Positions 47,217-58,900 of a stretch of DNA of 64,000 bases are shown piece after piece (the first letter of the stretch is position 1; every line of letters starts with the position of its first letter). Both the position numbers and the translations under genes were made by a program. Source of the stretch: Paramecium octaurelia. Taxonomy: Eukaryota; Ciliophora; Oligohymenophorea; Peniculida; Parameciidae. The notes beneath the pieces are model-generated. The model worked only from the letters and a program-made list of their open reading frames with translations, was not told where the DNA came from and made no database searches. The DNA lies in the NCBI GenBank assembly GCA_905182995.1, contig CAJJDP010000112.1, positions 294,744 through 358,743 of the forward strand, in the 5' to 3' direction.

Positions 47217-48152
47217 TTAAATATAATAAAATTTTATAACATATTTAAATTTTTACTTTATAATTTATTAAACAAAATAAATGTTTAATTGAAACTAACT
47301 TTCCATTTTGCTTAAAATTTATGGATCTCATTCGTACAATTATTGTACATTATCAATTTCTGTAAAAGGTATTGATTTACAATAAAATCAATAATATATG
47401 ATTATGCACTCATAGATATAGATCAAATAGCAATTATTTAAGTAAATCATAACTCTAAAGAATTATTATTTTCAGAAATCAAACTATATATATAAATTAG
47501 ACAAAATGAAAGATTTCTTAAGCAGAATTGAAACTTAATGTGATATTATTCGAAATGTATTATTGATTTGCCATGTCTATAATAAATGGAGTTGTTTTTA
47601 TATAAAACAACAAATCACATAGGTCGAATGTTCATGACATTCTCAAAATCCTACTTGTTTATCTCATTTAAAAGTAATTCAAAATGGTTAATTTTTTCTT
47701 CATTTAATAACGAATAAGAAAAGAAAGCCAAATATCTTTAAATGCCTGCAATTTTCTAATTCTTTTACAAAAATACATTGAATTTATGATTTATAAGCAA
47801 TTAGGGCTATCCATCATTATTATGATTTTATTCTCCATTCTTTGAAATTTTATGAGGATCTTATCATTCAAGTGTAAATTCTTTGAATAATCAAATTAAT
47901 GACTAGAGAATTAGAATTGAGGGCTGGGGAAACTTATTGAATACTAAATGAATTAATAAATGGAAAATGAATTAATGTGTATGAAATGTTAATTAAATAT
48001 TATCATAATGTTTTCGGTTTAGAAATGTTCCTATTCAATGCTTTAGAATTTAAAGGTTTAGAAATATTATGAAAAAAAATTAATTATTTTCAAAAAGCAT
48101 TATTCATTTTCAGAGAGGTCTGCTTTTTATTATATTAAGTTAGTAGCAAGTA
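47217..48152. other. AT-rich spacer of about 0.9 kb with a small coding remnant
   Basis: Mostly A/T-rich DNA without usable frames. The only coding-like part is on the minus strand at 47615-47877 and is listed separately. Confidence 0.4.
47615..47877 (-). pseudogene. Short gene remnant, minus strand
   Basis: An open stretch of about 85 residues ends at TGA 47617-47615. It contains QRYLAFFSYSLLNEEKINHF and LLLNEINKQDFENVMNIRP, whose residue use is that of real ciliate protein. Upstream the frame closes at a TGA with no start and no legal intron, so this is probably the tail of a decayed gene. Confidence 0.35.
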
Positions 48153-49322
48153 ATGAAGGATCAGTCAGATGAAAAGCAACAAAATAAATATAATTTCACT
48201 TAATTTGAAGACATTAATGGACTCGATTAAAGCATAAGAAAAGTAATAAAAATGGATGGAAGTGCTGAGAATGCTAGTACTAGTATTCAAATTAATTTAG
48301 TGATTGATTAGTAGTGCAATTCCATCAGAGTTAATGAATAGCAAAAATAAGTCATTTAATAAATTAAACATCTTGCTGGACAAGGCTCTCATAGGTATGT
48401 AACTATCAATCTATTTCAATTTTTAACGACTACAATTGTAGTTTTTCATCTTCCACTTATATTTTTATTGCTTCCTTTATTATTATATTAGTACCGGATA
48501 TCTAGAGCTTCCAACATAATAAATAAATCAATATAAAAAGAAAAGTAATGCAGATGCATTGATTGACGAAGTATTATTAGAGTAAGACCATTTTCAAATC
48601 AATCTCAATTCTAACCCATATATCCAACATTTATTTTTTCTTATTATTTTTACATAGTAAGTTTTTACCGCCAAACTCAATCACTCCACTCATATTCACC
48701 AAGAAACTACCACAAGGAGGACAATATAGATTCAAAGGAACTTAACCATTGTGGGTCAACGCATTAGAGAGTCTTCTAAGTGTGGTGGTCTAATTGTATT
48801 ATAAGAGTGATCAAAAATTGGCAGAGTTTATGAAAGAAAAAGGCCTGATAGATTCAAAGAAAGAACTCAAGCAAGTTCATATACCTTTCTAAATTCAAGG
48901 AAAAGAAACCTGGAAGAAAAAAGAAGATCCTTGATAACGATTCGCCCAATCAGGAATAAACCGAACAATAGCAACAATAGTCCACTAATATCAATGTTTA
49001 TTCTCTGCTCCAATAAGATGTCCTTGATATCCTAATATCTCCATTAAGAAATGACTTTCCATTTGGTATTACAAATATTTCTACATTTAAGAAACCTGGA
49101 CACCTAAAGAAATCGCTATATTTGAATGCGGAATCTGCAGATATGGTAAATAGTATGAATTCTTATCCCATCTTGTAAAATATTTCCTAATTTAAGATAA
49201 AAACAAAAAATGCTCAAGACATCATCTAATTTTACTACTTTTGGAAATTCACAAGTCATTATAAGCTATGGAAAATTAATAAGGCATATTATCATCGCAG
49301 TAACCTAAATAACTATGTTTGA
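48153..49322 (+). CDS. SANT-type nuclear protein with AT-hook-like motif and two long introns
   Basis: ATG 48153; introns at 48395-48491 (97 nt), 48582-48657 (76 nt) and a 25-nt one leave exactly 324 codons to TGA 49320-49322. The N-terminal half includes IRVNEQQKQVIQQIKHLAGQ and YLELPTQQINQYKKKS, which may be an ELM2-like region. An AT-hook-like KKPGRKKK sits in the middle. The C-terminal KTKNAQDIIQFYYFWKFTSHYKLWK matches the helix of SANT domains in MTA/MIER/RCOR corepressors. These recruit class I histone deacetylases, so a chromatin role is inferred. Confidence 0.6.
48395..48491 (+). other. Unusually long intron (97 nt)
   Basis: It starts GTATGT and ends in a T-rich tract and TTAG. Removing it joins CAT-AG to T-ACC in frame. 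Nearly all other introns here are 20-32 nt. Confidence 0.6.
48582..48657 (+). other. Unusually long intron (76 nt)
   Basis: It starts GTAAGA, has ttctaaccc as a branch-point-like site and a T-rich tract before ACATAG. Removing it restores the reading frame of the SANT-type gene. Confidence 0.6.
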
Positions 49323-49422
49323 TTCAACTTTGTTCTTGCATTATTCATGCTCAAAATTATAATATTATATCATATAATTTCCTTTATAAATTATTTATTT
49401 TTGGAAATGTTATTGTTATATT

Positions 49423-52400
49423 TCATATAATTTCTATTTATGCACTTCCATAAAGGATGACACAAGGGGACATTTCTAAACTATTTTTAGTTATATCCAT
49501 TTCATATGTTTTTCCATCCTAATTACTATTATTTATACATTTAAATGTATTAAAGTCAATTTATAAGTGATTGAATTGTAACTACAACAAAGAAAACTAT
49601 TTTCTCGAAAGGTAAACTAATTTCCAGTATAACCTTAAAAACTTGAAATTCTATATCCACCAGCGCATGCTATATAAGTGTTGTGGTTAGTTGATTAATA
49701 ATTTGCACTCATATTATAATTGAAGCTTTAGGCTGTTTACAAATGGCAAACACCAACTCCTGCCCAGTCATTAAATTTCTTTCATAGAAAAAATAATAAA
49801 TACATTTATTTTGATTATGAATTATGTAATTTTATCTTTAGGCAATGGAGGCTGCATAACAGCTAATCCAAATCCTCCGGAAGAAGCTAATTAAATGTTT
49901 AAAATTGCTACCTTAAACTAATTTTGGGCTAACTAATGAAAAGGCCGAAAACTTATAACTACTATTAAATTAAGGCTGATAAGAATTTGAAAATATTGAT
50001 GATAAGGTTTCCTACTGAAGTTTTTAATTAGTTTACTCAAGTTGAGCAATATTTTACTTATACTAAAATTAATATTGAAAATGCAACCTAATTTATTTCC
50101 TTAACAAGACTTGCAGTTGCATTATCAATTTAAACTAGAATTTCTTTTTTTACTTAATTACATAATGAAACGGAATTGAGTTTGGCCTTTAGCGTTTCTA
50201 GATATTCTATTTTTGTTTCAGTATTAAACTCTGAAATTCCTTGTTCTGCTCTGCTTTTCTAATATTATTCTTATAATCTATCTTATACTGAATAAACATT
50301 TTCTATTAATGATTCTTAAACATCCTTTAAATAACCACGATTTGATAATAATTATTTAAGTTTTTCATTTAAACTAAATTCTTTCGATTCTGTTAGAAAG
50401 CTATTAATTTAATATTGTAAATAAACAATTTCTAAATCATTTTATACACACTATTAATTTGATATTTCATCCTCGTTAAGATTTTCTAATTTTGTCAAAA
50501 TGAGTTGGTAATCAAATTATTATTGAATATTGAAATATGTAAATTCTTACAATTATTATACAAACTTGGCATACAATTACTTGTCCTATTCTAATTATTT
50601 TTCTATTATTATTAAATAATGGTCTGTATTGTTATTTTAATATATGGGCATTAATATTTATGTTAATTATTCTTATTCTAATAGATGGATATTTTGATCT
50701 TTAAATTATAAATTTTTTTCTATTATTTTTTCAAAATTCTTAAAATTTACTTCCAATTATCTAATTTATTCCTAACAGAGCTTTATTATATAATTTTTCT
50801 ACTACTCCTTAATATATTTACAATATTTTAATGATTTTTCAGATTATTAATAATAATCTTCAATAGATTTCTACAATTACTAAAGTGTAATATACTTTCC
50901 TTCATTTTCTGAAATACATTAAACACAAGATAATCTNATATCCACCAGCGCATGCTATATAAGTGTTGTGGTTAGTTGATTAATAATTTGCACTCATATT
51001 ATAATTGAAGCTTTAGGCTGTTTACAAATGGCAAACACCAACTCCTGCCCAGTCATTAAATTTCTTTCATAGAAAAAATAATAAATACATTTATTTTGAT
51101 TATGAATTATGTAATTTTATCTTTAGGCAATGGAGGCTGCATAACAGCTAATCCAAATCCTCCGGAAGAAGCTAATTAAATGTTTAAAATTGCTACCTTA
51201 AACTAATTTTGGGCTAACTAATGAAAAGGCCGAAAACTTATAACTACTATTAAATTAAGGCTGATAAGAATTTGAAAATATTGATGATAAGGTTTCCTAC
51301 TGAAGTTTTTAATTAGTTTACTCAAGTTGAGCAATATTTTACTTATACTAAAATTAATATTGAAAATGCAACCTAATTTATTTCCTTAACAAGACTTGCA
51401 GTTGCATTATCAATTTAAACTAGAATTTCTTTTTTTACTTAATTACATAATGAAACGGAATTGAGTTTGGCCTTTAGCGTTTCTAGATATTCTATTTTTG
51501 TTTCAGTATTAAACTCTGAAATTCCTTGTTCTGCTCTGCTTTTCTAATATTATTCTTATAATCTATCTTATACTGAATAAACATTTTCTATTAATGATTC
51601 TTAAACATCCTTTAAATAACCACGATTTGATAATAATTATTTAAGTTTTTCATTTAAACTAAATTCTTTCGATTCTGTTAGAAAGCTATTAATTTAATAT
51701 TGTAAATAAACAATTTCTAAATCATTTTATACACACTATTAATTTGATATTTCATCCTCGTTAAGATTTTCTAATTTTGTCAAAATGAGTTGGTAATCAA
51801 ATTATTATTGAATATTGAAATATGTAAATTCTTACAATTATTATACAAACTTGGCATACAATTACTTGTCCTATTCTAATTATTTTTCTATTATTATTAA
51901 ATAATGGTCTGTATTGTTATTTTAATATATGGGCATTAATATTTATGTTAATTATTCTTATTCTAATAGATGGATATTTTGATCTTTAAATTATAAATTT
52001 TTTTCTATTATTTTTTCAAAATTCTTAAAATTTACTTCCAATTATCTAATTTATTCCTAACAGAGCTTTATTATATAATTTTTCTACTACTCCTTAATAT
52101 ATTTACAATATTTTAATGATTTTTCAGATTATTAATAATAATCTTCAATAGATTTCTACAATTACTAAAGTGTAATATACTTTCCTTCATTTTCTGAAAT
52201 ACATTAAACACAAGATAATCTTTAGAGGCTATTTTTGTTATCAATTTAGACCATAATAATTTCTTAATCATGACTTTCACATCGAAACTTCAAAGATGGG
52301 GTAAGCTTAATTAAAAACAATAATTACTTTGATCTTTTTAATTCTTTCATCATCAGTTTCGATTTGTAATTTTGATATATCATAAGACTGTGGAATAATT

Positions 52401-52879
52401 TCTATAATCTTTTATTTTGAAAGACTAGATATTTGGCAAAATGAAAATTAATTAAGCAATGACTTTATCAATAAGATATCATTTTCTTAATGCTTCAATT
52501 ATGACTATCTACTTTCTTCCTCAGCTAATCTTTCTTACTTTTGCTTTTCAGTTTAATTTTTAAATTAATCAATTTCTTCATTGATTTTTGTAAATAGTTA
52601 TTCTAACGGGCCTTTCAGCTCTTAAAGACTATTTTTCAGATTAGTAGCTAAGTTTATTTTTTGTTTGCATTCTTCTTCAATACTTTTTGAAATTTAGTCT
52701 TTTTTATTCCGTATTTATCGTTTTGCCTCTCTAATTAATATCAACTCTTTGGGATCGATTAATTCAATTAAACATTGAGGACATAAATATTTATTCTAGT
52801 CTTTATTATTCAACCCAATTTTAACTGCTATAAATTCTAATTCATGTTCAGAACATTTCTCTTCTAATAAATTATCCAT
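49423..52879 (-). CDS. B-box/coiled-coil/SPRY-like protein (gene model interrupted by assembly duplication)
   Basis: ATG 52879. N-terminal Cys/His pairs (KCSEHE, KYLCPQC) form a short B-box-like finger. A very long Gln/Glu/Lys coiled coil follows, and the C-terminal part (WAGVGVCHL, YIACAGGYRISSF, EMDITKNSLEMSPCVILYG) resembles the SPRY-type domain of TRIM-like proteins. Introns of 22 and 28 nt, and 20 nt before the last exon, are seen. TGA 49425-49423. As written, the gene passes through two identical 1,284-bp copies. The real gene should contain one. No RING finger is seen. It is possibly a ubiquitin-pathway or cytoskeletal scaffold. Confidence 0.65.
49653..50936. repeat. Copy 1 of an exact 1,284-bp tandem duplication
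   Basis: The sequence from atatccaccagcgcatgc through gataatct is repeated at 50938-52221 with an offset of 1,285. I found no mismatch in the stretches compared. The only base between the copies is the N at 50937. Confidence 0.9.
50937..50937. other. Assembly gap (single N)
   Basis: This is the only ambiguous base in the window, placed exactly between two identical copies. It marks a contig join in which overlapping ends were not merged. Confidence 0.9.
50938..52221. repeat. Copy 2 of the 1,284-bp tandem duplication
   Basis: Identical to 49653-50936 in all stretches compared. It connects seamlessly on its right side with the upstream exons of the B-box/SPRY-like gene, while copy 1 connects on its left side with the final exons. 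Confidence 0.9.
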
Positions 52880-52993
52880 AATTCAATTTATTAGAATAGA
52901 AAATTTCCATACTTATCGTTTTTTATTAACCAAATTCTATCATTTTGATTATTCTATATTATTAATATTAAATTAAAATATATATTAATAATC

Positions 52994-55900
52994 TCACTTA
53001 TATTTTTAATGATGGAAATATCTTAATATTGCTAAATAGTTATGATTAATGGACAATACTCCTTAATCATTGAATAAGTTGATCAATATAGCAATGTTAT
53101 CATGAGTTAATTCTGGGACTATTGCTTCATACTTAGAAAGAATATCTGGTTCATTTTATTCTTACATGAAGGATTCTGATTTTTTGAATGCTACAGACTT
53201 TTTAATGGATTCAGGTGCTTAGCCATTTTACATTTAGATTGTACCTAAAATATGGATAATAATGATACTTGGCTTTTAGAAGAAATAGAATCCTATTTAT
53301 TCAATTAGTTTATAAAATGCTTTTTTATGATGTTTGTAGTCTCTTTCCTTCATTTTTTATGATTGCTAATCTGATTCCTTCATTTTAGATTGCAAATTGA
53401 GTGCATCCTACATAAGCATCGAAATATTTGCATCAGTAATATAGATGTTACCATATAAAACATTCTTCTCTTCTGAAATGATTAATTTATCTTTCTCTTC
53501 TTTCTATAATGAAGTAATAATTTTATCCTTATTAAGTCCACCTAAAACATAAAGGACCTTAAATTCATGTGCAACTGGATTATACAATAATTTAGTAACA
53601 ATAGTGCCTTCATCTATGAACACTGCATTCACATCATTTTTAGGAGCCACTTCTAATGAAGTTATCAAACATTTTTGGTAAGATTACATATGCAACTTTA
53701 AGAAACGATGAGTTTTAGAAATCATTCTTTGTAAATATGCTCCACTAAAGGTCATTACTTTCGCTTCTCTCCATACTTTTTAAATGAATTGTAAAACATC
53801 CATTGATGATACACCAACTTTCTTTTTGGATTCATCAAATAACATTGGATTGTATTTTTTCTTATATTAATAGTCCTATTCGATTATCTCAGTATAAATT
53901 TCAAGTGCCAATTTATTCACATCAGGTAATGGGGTAAGTGCAACTGCTGCAAAATTTTCCAAGAGTTCTTGTCTTGCTTTAACTAATTCAATGGCATATT
54001 TGAGATAACTTTGTGCTTCTAATTCTAAATTGAGTTATTCCAATCTATCTGATCTTTCCATACTAATCAATTATTATTCTAAATCTATCTTGTTTTGTTC
54101 AGTGTCTAAACTATTAATAATAATTATTACTCTTAGAATTGATTAAGGATTGTAAATAATCCACCTTCACATATCTATACCCTTGCCTGACACGATATTC
54201 TCTTATAAATAAACAAATCTCAGCCATGGCAACCAAGATTTCTTCTGGTTTTCTATTGAATTCAAATAAAACTGCCTCTCCTCTAATTACACTGATGGCT
54301 TTCAATAAACTTTCTTTGGCTTGCATCAAATATTGCAAACCCTATTCCTTGAGCAATTAACAGAAGGGAGGCACAAGTAGAAAGTATTTATTCCTTACAA
54401 GATCTCGATGAGGCCTTTTCTCATAGAAATCAGCGTATTTCTTATTTTTACCAGACAAGTACTTCATAAAGTACTTTTGTTGTAAGTTTAATAATAATTA
54501 AACAAATCTCATTTTATAAATCTTGCTTTACAAATAATACAATTCTAATCTGAAACTAATAGGTACATTGATACTCTTACTAATTGAAGTATCAATTTTA
54601 TTAACAATTTCACTAATTACATTTATATCAAAGATGTCTTTAACTGAGGATTTCTCACTTTCTGAATCTGAAACCACTGATGATTCCTATGAGTCTATAG
54701 AAACACTAGAATTTTCGTTGGCTTAATTCAAAGTAATCATTATATCAACATATCTTAATGATGCTCTCTACCATAATTCAAGGTTCTTTAAATAGCAATT
54801 ATATTGGTATTATGTATTATTGATTGTATCGATATCCACAGTAGTGTAAGTGAGTTTAGTAGGTTAAATAAAATTAAAGTTAGGTAATTAATTTAATCCC
54901 TTAATGGGCATTTGCGGTTTATCAATATTATCTTTTTTTGTTTACTTATCAGCTCCCTTTCTAACTACTTTTCCGTCATCCTTCTTCTTCTCATCTTTCT
55001 TAGTTGTTTTGATTTATTTATCAGTCTTTTTTAGTATCTCCTATTCTATTTCCAAAGGGACACACAGATCCTAGCAAATTTAAATCTTCTCCTGCCCACA
55101 TTTATGATTCCAATTAGGCACTACTCCATATCCATAGTTGATCATCTACATTAATTATTCAGCCATTTGATAGGCATCATAAAATTGTTATTTTGCTTCT
55201 TGAAACTCATTTTTTTCATGATAGATTTCTCCAAGATCACCATACAGTACAATCATTTGAGGGTCCTAATGGAAGTTCTTTTAGCCAATTTCTATAGCCT
55301 CTTTAAATTTCTTTATGGATTCAGCTTATTTTCCTTTCTTAAATTGAATTCTTGCTTGATATTCAATAATCAATCTTTGATGGTAATTGTCATTAAATTA
55401 TTTGCAATCGTTCATCAAGGCTTCCATATACTCTAAAGCTTCCTCATGCCTATTGTGTCTATATAATAGCAGCGTCAATTCGGTTCTTAATTTGATCCAA
55501 TAAAAAATATTTAATGAATGTCTAGTTTTTCTAGCTTCAACAATTTATAGGATAGTTTCTTCCAATTTTAGTTATGCATCCGTTTTCACAGCAGGTACTT
55601 CATCTGCAAGAGGTTTATCCTTGGATTCTTTGCCTTCCTTTCCTTTCTTCTCGGGTGCCTTCTTAGCTCCTTTCTTATCCTCTACTACTCCTTAAGGTTT
55701 CAATTAATCCCATGGCAAATTTTCCACTTCCTCACCATTCTCGTTGGTTGACAACTCAAGTGTGTAAGTATAAAGATTTTCAACTGCATACTTGAATATA
55801 TACAATGCTCTTGTAATTTAACCCATACTAACATTGACTTTGGCCATCAAATTCCTAGACCTTGCCATCATGTACATTCTCTCTTCTCTTTTTTATAAGT

Positions 55901-58900
55901 ATGTCAATCCTTCCTAATTGTTGGTGACTCCAACTTATTTAGATGTTCCTTATAAGTGAAAATAGTCTTCCATTTTTGGATCAGCTAAAATTTCCTCCTT
56001 TGGTTTAGTCAATATTCTTTATTCTATTTATTCTTCCTAATTCAACTTATTCAAAGTGTTTCTCAATATGGATTCAACTTTTATCAAGAATTTACACCTT
56101 AAATCATTAATTTCCCATTTCTCAATTATATCTCCAGAATGGATATTATAGACTAAGACAGCAACAGCATAATTAAATATATTCTCATTCTACAATCCAT
56201 ATTTCAAACCAAATTCTCTGGTTAACTCCAATTCTTTAAGTATCTTTTCTGTTAGTTATGTGTGTTTCTCATCATACGGAGGGATTGAATTATTCCATTC
56301 TAAATTTGAATACCACCACTTACCAGAAATTCTGGATTGCCAAAGTGAACTTGATTAATCTGGCAGATCCTTCTCGTTTGCAATTTATAGTAAAGACTAA
56401 TAAGCTTAATTGATATATCCAATAGATGAAAAAGCTATAGATCTTAAAAGCTTAGCACGCACTGAATAGAAATTACTTTATAAACGATTGCTCAATTCAC
56501 CAAGTAAATTAATTAGAGGGACAGCCCTTAGAGCTTCATCTCTATCCAATAATAGCCAAGCACATCTTTCACAAGACAAAGCCAATTCAGCTGGATCCAA
56601 TACATATCTATCATTAAAGATATTACCAATAGCAACTTCCTTTGAATGAATAAAAGCTTGCCAATCCAATCCGTTAGTCATTTATAATTTCAACACTGAA
56701 GACACTAATTCAGATGCTAGAATTGCACTTTCTCTCTGTTGATGACAATTAGCATAATAACAATTATAAGCCAATATGGAACACAATGTAACTCCAATTA
56801 AACATTATTAAATGCCATAAGTTTGAGCAAGCAATTAATTATTTTTGTTGCACTCCTGTATTATCTATCTGAATGCACTACTTTTCAATACAAAAATTCT
56901 TTGAAATATAGTATCCAAACTCTCACTCCAAGATTCCTCAGCCTAAGCATAATTCTACATTGCAAAATTCAAGGATCCCAATTCTTTCAAAGCCAAGGCC
57001 TATGCAAATTTCTCTTGCCTCTTATGCAATAACTCACAAGTTAGTTTGTATTTGGATATTACCTACATACCAAACTATTTGTGATTCTTCTTCTTTTATT
57101 TCAAAGTTTGATCCATCAATTACAATTGCTTCTTATCCATAGTGGTCTATTTTAATAAAAATAATTCAGAATTAAATTCTAATTGTATACTTTCTTTACT
57201 CAACAATTCGTCATCAATAGCAAATTTTTCATAGAGTTTACGTGCCTGTTTCAGGTTTTCTAATGCCTAATTGGCATCTCTATTTATTTCTTAGATTAGT
57301 TTCTCACTTACTTTTAATTAATTCTCAATGAAATCTTGTTTTTATTTTAGCAAATGAATTTATTACAACAGCATTTCTCTATCTGCACGATAATCCTATT
57401 CTTCCTAGGGTATTTCTTGTGTTAATAATGATGATCTAGTTTTCTTTTTCTTTGTTTATTCCCAAACTTAAAATGCTTGTGTCCTTGCATTAAGTTCCTC
57501 CTGTTTTAGTTAAGTTTTATTCTGGGATTCTTTGAATAGAATGGTCTACGCATGAATTGTAAATGGTAAAATATATTAAGAATAGTAATGAGTGGTCAAA
57601 TTACAAAACTACCTTGATATTCCAATCAAACTATTCCACTTCTACTCCACCATCAAAGATTAAACAATATATGCCATAACATTGGCCAATAAGTCCATCT
57701 CTTTGTACTTACTGAACCAGCAGTCCTTAGACAACTAAGTAAGCAAGGACGGTCTGATTGGTTCAGTATTAGGCAAAGGTGGCTCAAATACATAATCTTA
57801 TTATGGCAAATGAGGTTGCAATGCCAATTCATTTTCCGCCTGTTCTTTAACTTAGAACCAACCATGATCCTTGACTTCTCTTATGAGCATATTTATACAA
57901 TTTCCAATGAAACACAAGTCTTACCAACATTGTCCCTGGTGAATGAATGGAGTTATTTGTTCTTTTAATAAGAAATTATACAAGAATTTAACATGGTTCA
58001 ACATAACAATGTATTGTTTACTCCAAACAGCAAATCCACAAGCATCTGCAACATTTTTAATTATTTGAGTCGATAACTAAATCAATTCTTCCTCCTCGCT
58101 TAATTCAACAACTGGCTATTACACTTATTATTTTCCTGGAGGCTATTTTGCAGGTGGTTACTTTTATTGTGCCTATTATTAAAGCTATTATAATTGTTAT
58201 TCTTTTTATTGCTAAAGTGCTTATTATTATTATTTAATCTGCTTCTGGGATTCATGTTCATTGATTTGCTCTTTCAAGTGTTCAATATCTAAATTAAAGA
58301 CAGATACAAAACAATCTACATCAACTAGTCTGATTCTATTGCTTTTGTAAGATAAGATGGCTTTCAAAAAGCTCAACTCACTTCTCCACAATTAAACGTA
58401 CTCAAATCTTTTTGCCTTTGACATGATTCCAAATCTGTTTATAGTTTAACCCTCAATCTTTAATTGCTCATATAATTAAGCCTTTTTTGTGTTATACTCC
58501 TCGAACAGTTGAATGGCATCATCATTCCCTACTTTATTGGTTTTCTTGTCTTCAATCAATTCTGGCAATAGCGCAGGATAAAATTCGATGTCCAATTGAA
58601 TACATTTTTATTAAATTGAAGTGATATCATTGGATATACCAACACTAGGTTAAAATTGATCATTAAAAACAGCAAGGGGTTGAATAATTTTATAGTCTAT
58701 GTTACTTTAAATCATTCTCCTAATCAATTTACATAGCATTTCTAGATAAATTGGATGCTATTTTGGCAGTCTTTAAGTAGCAGTAGATAAGTCTTTTATG
58801 CATTCCCAATATTCTAATCTAATTGATAATTCACTAAATATTTTGTCTATTTGATCAGAGGGATTCTCCATGTATGGTATCAATTAATCAATTTGTTCTT

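Noticed and set aside
49653-52221. A biological tandem duplication or repeat-containing protein
   Set aside because: The copies are identical, meet at an N, and each connects to only one half of the gene, which is what an unmerged overlap produces.
57546-57612. A 67-nt GTAG...GTAG intron in the CFAP54-like gene
   Set aside because: The frame is open straight through with no TGA, so no intron is needed.
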